Positions 5,720-10,109 of a stretch of 10,109 nt of DNA are shown in pieces (the first letter of the stretch is position 1; every line of letters starts with the position of its first letter). Source of the stretch: Acidobacteriota bacterium (GTDB lineage Bacteria > Acidobacteriota > Terriglobia > Acidoferrales > UBA7541); assembly GCA_019239815.1 (NCBI GenBank), contig JAFAZL010000623.1, forward strand, positions 1-10,109. The letters run 5' to 3'. The notes under the pieces were generated by a model, which saw nothing but the letters and a program-made list of their open reading frames with translations, was not told the DNA's origin and searched no databases. The position numbers and the translations under genes were made by a program.

Positions 5720-7750
5720 ATGGCGTCGATTCAAATTACGTTGCCGGATGGCTCAGTCCAGGAAGTGCCGCAGGGCACAACTCCGGCGGATATCGCGCGC
5801 AAAATTTCGCCGCGTCTCGCCGATGCTGCGCTCGTCGCGCGCATCTCCGATCCGTCAGCCGCAAACGCATGCGCGCAAACCGCGAGCGGCGCAGCCGCTG
5901 CTGCAACAGGCGTTGACGACGGCTACCAGAGCAACGGCGCCGGTGAACTGATCGACTTGCGTCGCCCGCTCGATCGCAACGTCAAGCTCCAGATCCTCAC
6001 CGAAAAAGATCCCGATTCGCTCTACGTCTTTCGCCACTCCGCCGCGCATCTTCTCGCCGCCGCGGTGATGGAGTTGTATCCCAACGTAAAGCTCGGCATC
6101 GGCCCGCCGATCGACACCGGCTTCTTTTACGAATTTCTTCGAGATCAGCCGTTCACTCCCGAAGATCTCGAAAAAATCGAAAAGAAAATGCACGAGTTGG
6201 CGTCTCAGGATCTTCAGAACGAACGAAAACTCGTCCCGAAGCCCGAAGCCGTTGAGCTGTACAAAAAATCCGACCAGCTCTTTAAGTGCGAACTCGTCGA
6301 AGAAAAAGCCACCGACCCGATGGTTTCGTTCTACACCACCGGCAAATTTATCGACTTCTGTCGCGGCCCGCACATCCCTTCCACCAAGCGCATCCAGGCG
6401 TTCAAATTGATGAGCGTCGCCGGCGCCTACTGGAAGGGCCACGAAGGAAATCCGCAGCTCCAGCGCATTTACGCCGCGTGCTTCTTCACGCAAAAAGAAC
6501 TCGACGCCTATCTCCATCGCCTCGAAGAAGCGAAGCGCCGCGATCATCGCAAACTCGGCGCCGAACTCGATCTTTTCAGCATCGAGGACGAAGCCGGGCC
6601 AGGCCTGATCTTCTGGCACGCCAAGGGCGGCTTGATCCGCACCATCGTCGAAGACTGGCTCCGCGCGGAACTCTTCAAACGCGGCTACGACATCGTCTAC
6701 ACGCCGCACATAATGCGCCGCGAACTCTGGAATACCAGCGGTCACACCGGCTTTTACAAAGACAACATGTTCGGCCCGGTGGAAGTCGAAAAGGCCGACT
6801 ACCAGCTCAAGCCGATGAATTGCCCGGGCCACATCCTTATTTACAAATCAAAGCTGCGCAGCTACCGCGATCTGCCCGTGCGTCTCGCCGAACTCGGCAC
6901 CGTCTATCGCTATGAGCGCAGCGGCGTCCTTCACGGCCTCCTTCGCGTCCGCGGTTTCACCCAGGACGACGCGCACATTTTCTGCATGCCGTCGCAGATC
7001 GAAAGCGAAGTCGAAGCCTGCATGGATTTCGCCTTCGCGGTGATGAAAAATTTCGGCTTCGAGCAATTCGAGGTCGAACTTTCCGACTGGGATGAATCGC
7101 ATCCTGAAAATTACGCCGGCAAACCCGAAGACTGGCACCGCGCCACCGCCGCGCTCGCCGAAACCATGACGCGGATGAAGATCCCCTTCAAGCGCATTCC
7201 CGGCGAAGCCGCTTTCTACGGCCCAAAAATCGACGTCAAACTGATCGACGCGATCGGCCGCTCGTGGCAACTCACCACCGTGCAGTTCGATTTCAACTTG
7301 CCGGCGCGCTTTAAACTCGAATACGTCGGCGAAGATGGCGCGCGTCATCAACCTTTGATGGTGCACCGCGCCCTGCTCGGCTCCGTGGAGCGTTTCTTCG
7401 GAATTCTCGTCGAGCATTACGCCGGGGCGTTTCCTCTCTGGCTCGCTCCGGTGCAGGTGCAGGTCTGCCCGGTCAGCGAAAAAGTGCTCGACTACGCCAA
7501 GCACGTCACCGACACACTGAAGCGTCATGGCGCGCGTGTCCATCTCGATGAGCGTAACGAAAAGCTCCCCGCGAAAATTCGCGACGCGCAGCTCCAAAAG
7601 ATTCCCTACATGCTGGTGGTCGGCGGCAAAGAAGCCGAAGCCGGCACCGTTTCCGTCCGCCACCGCAGCAAGGGCGATCTCGGTCCGAAGCCGCTCGCGG
7701 AATTCCTTGCGTCCCTCCAAAACGAAATCGACACGCGCACGATCGCGTAA
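5720..7750 (+). CDS. thrS: Threonyl-tRNA synthetase
   Basis: 676 residues; joins threonine to tRNA-Thr in the cytoplasm. Domains in order: TGS (about 1-95), the N2 editing domain with HSAAH (His106, His110) and FCRGPH (Cys214, His218), the class II catalytic core, and an anticodon-binding domain from about 577. The zinc ligands are Cys368 (MNCPGH), His419 (DDAHI) and His549 (MVHRALLGS). Motif 2 (TVYRYERSG) and motif 3 (LGSVERFFGILVEHYAGAFP) are intact. Both synthesis and editing should work. The first HxxxH histidine is at 106 against 73 in the E. coli enzyme. The extra ~33 residues form an Ala/Ser/Gly-rich stretch at about 44-75 inside the TGS region. The ATG at 5720 is preceded by GGGTGA at a spacing of about 9-10 nt. 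A DNA glycosylase gene overlaps its 3' end. Confidence 0.97.
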   Translation: MASIQITLPDGSVQEVPQGTTPADIARKISPRLADAALVARISDPSAANACAQTASGAAAAATGVDDGYQSNGAGELIDLRRPLDRNVKLQILTEKDPDSLYVFRHSAAHLLAAAVMELYPNVKLGIGPPIDTGFFYEFLRDQPFTPEDLEKIEKKMHELASQDLQNERKLVPKPEAVELYKKSDQLFKCELVEEKATDPMVSFYTTGKFIDFCRGPHIPSTKRIQAFKLMSVAGAYWKGHEGNPQLQRIYAACFFTQKELDAYLHRLEEAKRRDHRKLGAELDLFSIEDEAGPGLIFWHAKGGLIRTIVEDWLRAELFKRGYDIVYTPHIMRRELWNTSGHTGFYKDNMFGPVEVEKADYQLKPMNCPGHILIYKSKLRSYRDLPVRLAELGTVYRYERSGVLHGLLRVRGFTQDDAHIFCMPSQIESEVEACMDFAFAVMKNFGFEQFEVELSDWDESHPENYAGKPEDWHRATAALAETMTRMKIPFKRIPGEAAFYGPKIDVKLIDAIGRSWQLTTVQFDFNLPARFKLEYVGEDGARHQPLMVHRALLGSVERFFGILVEHYAGAFPLWLAPVQVQVCPVSEKVLDYAKHVTDTLKRHGARVHLDERNEKLPAKIRDAQLQKIPYMLVVGGKEAEAGTVSVRHRSKGDLGPKPLAEFLASLQNEIDTRTIA

Positions 7751-8510
7751 ACTCGCATCACGAAAGCAACCGGCGCAAACGCAGCCGCTGCCGGCGGCGA
7801 TCGTTGCGGCGGCAACAACCGCACCTCCGCCGCCGGATCAAATCCGCGCGACAGCTTCCGCTCCGCTCGTCCACGTAACCGAAAAATTCTTCGCCGAAGC
7901 CGTCCGTGAACTCACCTCTCGCGACGCCGATCTCGCCCACGCCGTCGAGAAATACGGCGTCCCTCCGCTCTGGGTCCGCGAGCCCGGCTTCTCCACCCTC
8001 GTCTACATCATCCTCGAGCAGCAAGTCTCACTCGCATCCGCCCGCGCCCTCTATCAAAAACTCGAAAAGGCCGTCAGCCCCTTCACTCCCGAAAAATTCC
8101 TGAAACTCACCGAAGCCGAAATGCGCCAACTCGGCTTCAGCCGCCAAAAATCCCACTACACCCGCCTCCTCGCCGACGCCATCCAACAAAAACAATTCGA
8201 TCTCGACGCACTCCACGAACTCCACGACGACCATGCCCGCGAAAAACTCGTCGCCCTAAAAGGAATCGGCCGCTGGACCTCCGACATTTATCTCCTCAGC
8301 GCCCTCCGCCGCCCCGACATCTGGCCCATCGGCGACCTAGCACTCGCCACCGCCGTGCAAGAAGTAAAACAACTCCGCAAGCGCCCATCCCCCGAAAAAC
8401 TCGAAAAAATGAGCGCCCCCTGGAAACCGTTCCGCGCCATCGCCGCCCGCCTCTTCTGGCACGCTTACCTCTGCAAACGCGGCCAAAGCTCCGCGACCAT
8501 CAGCCTGTAG
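7707..8510 (+). CDS. DNA-3-methyladenine glycosylase, AlkA-type (HhH-GPD family)
   Basis: A base-excision repair enzyme that removes alkylated purines from DNA. The HhH-GPD core is clear: LILE-type helix TLVYIILEQQVSLASARA, hairpin LKGIGRWTSDIYLL (about 184-197) and the catalytic Asp210 in WPIGDLALA. With a TTG start at 7707 the protein has 267 residues and overlaps thrS by 44 nt. The start is uncertain. Between the thrS stop and the conserved core there is no in-frame ATG, GTG or TTG, so translation must begin inside thrS. ATG 7527 and 7548 would give a long N-terminus whose composition looks like out-of-frame thrS. The N-terminal ~50 residues from TTG are basic, then Ala/Pro-rich, and probably disordered. 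The gene is probably cotranscribed with thrS. It could equally be named alkA or mag-like. Confidence 0.85.
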   Translation: MRPSKTKSTRARSRKLASRKQPAQTQPLPAAIVAAATTAPPPPDQIRATASAPLVHVTEKFFAEAVRELTSRDADLAHAVEKYGVPPLWVREPGFSTLVYIILEQQVSLASARALYQKLEKAVSPFTPEKFLKLTEAEMRQLGFSRQKSHYTRLLADAIQQKQFDLDALHELHDDHAREKLVALKGIGRWTSDIYLLSALRRPDIWPIGDLALATAVQEVKQLRKRPSPEKLEKMSAPWKPFRAIAARLFWHAYLCKRGQSSATISL

Positions 8511-8522
8511 CCGCGCGGCACC

Positions 8523-8590
8523 GGTCGTCCTGCGTTGAAAAAAACGCCGACCAGCGCTGAAAAGTGTAGGGGAGCAGCATGCTGCGCCTC
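8523..8590. repeat. Intergenic inverted repeats after the glycosylase gene
   Basis: Two structures lie here. GGTCG (8523-8527) pairs with CGACC (8548-8552) and, inside, GCGTT (8532-8536) pairs with AACGC (8543-8547), giving a two-part stem 12 nt after the stop codon without a T-tract. Next, GTAGGGGAGCAGCATGCTGC contains the perfect 12-bp palindrome GCAGCATGCTGC (8574-8585), with partly complementary flanks GGGG and CCTC. The second resembles short palindromic repeats found between acidobacterial genes. Termination or a REP-like origin are both possible. Confidence 0.4.
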
Positions 8591-8632
8591 ATCTCGGCAA
8601 GATCGAAACCGTCTCCGACTCTCGAATGCACT

Positions 8633-8648
8633 CGCTCTGACCAGAGCG
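8633..8648. promoter_or_regulatory. Palindrome just upstream of the VOC gene, possible operator
   Basis: CGCTCTG (8633-8639) and CAGAGCG (8642-8648) form a perfect 7-bp inverted repeat around AC, ending 19 bp before ATG 8668. TGCTAGTTAT follows at 8653-8662 and could act as a weak extended -10. This would place the transcription start on or very near the ATG. The arms are too close for an ordinary RNA hairpin, so a protein-binding site is the better guess. Confidence 0.3.
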
Positions 8649-8667
8649 CTTGTGCTAGTTATTGAGC

Positions 8668-9390
8668 ATGCAACCGTTTTCCCGCCGACGGTTTCTCCTC
8701 ACCGCAAGTGCCACGCTCGCCGCGGCGCGCATCTCACGCTCAGCAACGCAACAGGAGACCGCTCCCAAATTGCTCGACCACATTTTGATCGGCAGCCCCG
8801 ACCTCGACCAAGGCATCGCGTTCATCGAAAATGTTACCGGCGTACGCGCCGCGTTCGGGGGCGTACATCCCGGCGCCGGCACACAAAACGCGCTCCTCTC
8901 GCTTGGCAAAAATCGCTACCTGGAAATCATCGCGCCCGATCCAAAACAGCCCAACACCGAAGACAAGCGCAATCTGCGTAAACTCGAAGAGCCCGTGATC
9001 GTCGGCTGGGCGCAGCACCCTGGCGACATCGAAGCATTCGCGCAACGCATCAAGAGTGAAGGCTTCGATGTCATCGGACCCCAACCCGGATCGCGCAAGC
9101 GCTCCGACGGCCGCGTCCTCCACTGGAAAACGCTCGCACTCAAAGACGACGCCCATGGCCTGTTCCCATTTTTCATCGAGTGGGGCGCCGGCTCGATGCA
9201 TCCATCGATCGACGCGCCGCAAGGTTGCACCCTGGATCTTTTCGAGGCGTTCACCAGGGAAAAAGATCTGCTTCAGACGCGTCAGCTCGCCGGCCAGTTA
9301 AATCTCGATCTCAAAATCAGCCCAAGCCGTGGTATCAACCTCCGCGCAATCGTCGCGGGCCCCAAAGGCCGCCTTGAGATCACGTTTTGA
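8668..9390 (+). CDS. Tat-exported glyoxalase-like (VOC superfamily) protein
   Basis: 240 residues from ATG 8668. TTG at 8662 is an in-frame alternative. No ribosome site is visible before either. The N-terminus FSRRRFLLTASATLAAARIS is a twin-arginine signal, so the folded protein should be exported. The rest matches a glyoxalase_3-like VOC fold: LDHILIG with His38, DLDQGIAFIENVTGV, then YLEIIAPDP with Glu86, the spacing expected for first-module metal ligands, and FFIEWGAG in the second half. The reaction is unknown. VOC proteins include lyases, dioxygenases and binding proteins, and metal binding here is inferred from the motif positions. It lies 157 bp after the glycosylase gene and 334 bp before infC, in the same direction. 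Confidence 0.8.
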   Translation: MQPFSRRRFLLTASATLAAARISRSATQQETAPKLLDHILIGSPDLDQGIAFIENVTGVRAAFGGVHPGAGTQNALLSLGKNRYLEIIAPDPKQPNTEDKRNLRKLEEPVIVGWAQHPGDIEAFAQRIKSEGFDVIGPQPGSRKRSDGRVLHWKTLALKDDAHGLFPFFIEWGAGSMHPSIDAPQGCTLDLFEAFTREKDLLQTRQLAGQLNLDLKISPSRGINLRAIVAGPKGRLEITF

Positions 9391-9398
9391 GAGCCGGT

Positions 9399-9442
9399 GA
9401 TGCTCTGCTATGCCAGCCCGAAACCGCCGCGGTTGAAGCATC
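9399..9442 (+). other. Stem-loop after the VOC gene
   Basis: GATGCT (9399-9404) pairs with AGCATC (9437-9442), and inside it AACCG (9422-9426) pairs with CGGTT (9430-9434). It begins 9 nt after the stop codon. There is no T-tract after it, so it is not a standard intrinsic terminator. It may protect the 3' end or be chance. The rest of 9443-9550 shows no gene or clear signal. Confidence 0.25.
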
Positions 9443-9555
9443 GAGCTAGATGCCAGCGTTCCGCGCCTCTTGTGGCTACGGCGCAGACAAAACCCAGTGG
9501 CTCGCTGGCCTGTCGAGAATTCCCGCTACCTGCACCGAAGTCGAGCATCTAAACC

Positions 9556-9593
9556 TTGCTGTTGCAAGGTGCCTACGTGCTATACTTTGAAGC
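9556..9593 (+). promoter_or_regulatory. infC promoter with extended -10
   Basis: TATACT (9581-9586) with TGC directly before it is a strong extended -10. The -35 is poor: TTGCTG at 9556-9561 has a 19-nt spacer and TTGCAA at 9562-9567 only 13. CCTTG and CAAGG (9555-9568) form a small inverted repeat there. Transcription is predicted to begin near 9593, leaving a leader of about 130 nt. Confidence 0.6.
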
Positions 9594-9724
9594 CCGTCTC
9601 TCGATGTTTTTTGGCTTGAGTGGCGGGTGCGCGCGGTTCTCGCAGTGGCAGCGCAGGCAGCAGTGATTCAGGGCAGTGCCCGGCGAGGCGGGTATCTGGC
9701 GCCTTAAATTTGTTAGGGGGAATT
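9593..9724 (+). promoter_or_regulatory. infC 5' leader, possibly structured
   Basis: About 130 nt between the predicted start point and the infC start codon. Pairings can be drawn: GCCCG with CGGGT around CTC/GAG at the 5' end (about 9592-9628), a GGGCA-GTGCCC hairpin (9671-9681), and GGCG with CGCC near 9682-9703. In other bacteria infC-rpmI-rplT leaders are controlled by ribosomal protein L20 or by IF-3 itself, so a regulatory role is plausible. No known L20-site consensus was verified. Confidence 0.35.
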
Positions 9725-10109
9725 ATCGCAGAACGCAACTTCCGGCAGCAAAGCGACCGCACTCGCGTAAACGAAAGAATTCGCGCCCGAGAAGTCCGGG
9801 TGATCGACGAAGAAGGCGGGCAGCTTGGCGTCATGCAACCGTACGAAGCGGTTCGCATGGCACGCGAAAAGGGTCTGGATCTGGTGGAGATTTCGCCCAC
9901 GGCCGATCCTCCCGTTTGCAAAATCACGGATTACGGAAAATTTCTTTATCAACAAAATAAGAAAGCGCACGAGCAGCGCAAAAGCAGCCGCGGCTCGCAG
10001 TTGAAAGAAGTCAAGTTCCGGCCGGCAACCGCCGAACACGATTACAACGTGCGCAAGAATCAGATCATCAAGTTTCTGGGTGAAGGTCACAAAGTGCGCG
10101 CGATGATTT
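9725..10109 (+). CDS. infC: Translation initiation factor IF-3 (3' end outside window)
   Basis: 128 residues are visible before the right edge. The IF3-N domain (about 12-80) is typical: VNERIRAREVRVID, GVMQPYEAVRMAREKGLDLV, EISPTADPPVCKITDYGKF. The charged linker follows, then the start of IF3-C with KEVKFRP and EHDYNVRKNQ. IF-3 binds the 30S subunit, blocks premature 50S joining and checks the start codon. No ATG, GTG or TTG lies at a proper distance from the ribosome site AGGGGG (9715-9720). ATC at 9725, 4 nt beyond it, or ATT at 9722 is the likely start. Such starts are known for infC in other bacteria and allow IF-3 to limit its own synthesis. In-frame TTG 9710 precedes the ribosome site, and GTG 9620 would add a poorly IF-3-like leader. 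The full protein is normally about 170-200 residues; rpmI and rplT often follow. Confidence 0.93.
   Translation, partial: MAERNFRQQSDRTRVNERIRAREVRVIDEEGGQLGVMQPYEAVRMAREKGLDLVEISPTADPPVCKITDYGKFLYQQNKKAHEQRKSSRGSQLKEVKFRPATAEHDYNVRKNQIIKFLGEGHKVRAMI

Noticed and set aside
7527..7706. Longer glycosylase start at ATG 7527 or 7548
   Set aside because: The added residues are Ser/Arg/Pro-rich out-of-frame translation of thrS and no glycosylase-like segment is seen in them.
5855..7720. Two long minus-strand frames (325 and 290 codons) across thrS
   Set aside because: They are exact antisense shadows of a fully intact ThrRS and show no family motifs, ribosome site or promoter.
8535..8981. 148-codon plus-strand frame overlapping the VOC gene start
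   Set aside because: Arg/His/Ser-rich, no motifs, and out of frame with the clear Tat signal and VOC fold.
9620..9724. N-terminal extension of IF-3 from GTG 9620
   Set aside because: The frame is open, but the translated Gly/Ser/Ala/Arg stretch is unlike IF-3 and lies before the strong ribosome site.

Overview
The window looks like ordinary chromosome from a GC-rich, Gram-negative-type bacterium, most likely an acidobacterium. This taxonomic reading is an inference. It rests on the GC-rich codon use, several large exported enzymes with Sec or Tat signals, an infC gene that appears to start at ATC or ATT, and mosaic intergenic repeats of a kind I associate with Acidobacteriota. No rRNA, tRNA, CRISPR array, insertion sequence or phage gene is visible.

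Layout. (1) 1-1250, minus strand: the N-terminal 416 residues of an exported M14-family zinc carboxypeptidase, running off the left edge. (2) 1251-1578: a repeat-rich intergenic region that also holds the probable promoter of the peptidase. (3) 1579-3015, minus: an exported PIG-L family deacetylase with a C-terminal Ig-like domain. (4) 3016-3314: a divergent region carrying a second copy of the hairpin-plus-octamer repeat seen at 1405-1569. (5) 3315-4706, plus: an exported alpha/beta hydrolase with a helical C-terminal domain. (6) 4707-5012: a compact regulatory stretch with a strong extended -10 promoter, an intrinsic terminator only about 20 bp past the predicted start point, a near-perfect palindrome and tandem 31-bp repeats. 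(7) 5013-5592: a VapB(AbrB)-VapC(PIN) toxin-antitoxin pair with overlapping genes. (8) 5720-7750: thrS. (9) 7707-8510: an AlkA-type DNA glycosylase overlapping the end of thrS. (10) 8668-9390: a Tat-exported glyoxalase/VOC-like protein. (11) 9391-10109: a promoter and leader followed by infC, cut by the right edge.

How the genes relate. The left third is a set of exported hydrolases that could serve degradation of peptides, amino sugars and esters outside the cytoplasm, although no shared operon is seen. The right half is the translation locus thrS...infC, which in many bacteria continues into rpmI and rplT. Here a DNA-repair gene and an exported VOC protein lie between thrS and infC. The vapBC module sits between the two blocks with its own operator-like repeats.

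I found no convincing new multi-gene system. The most interesting signals are non-coding: the promoter-terminator unit at 4714-4789, the tandem operator-like repeats before vapB, the duplicated repeat module flanking the deacetylase gene, and the non-AUG start and leader of infC.
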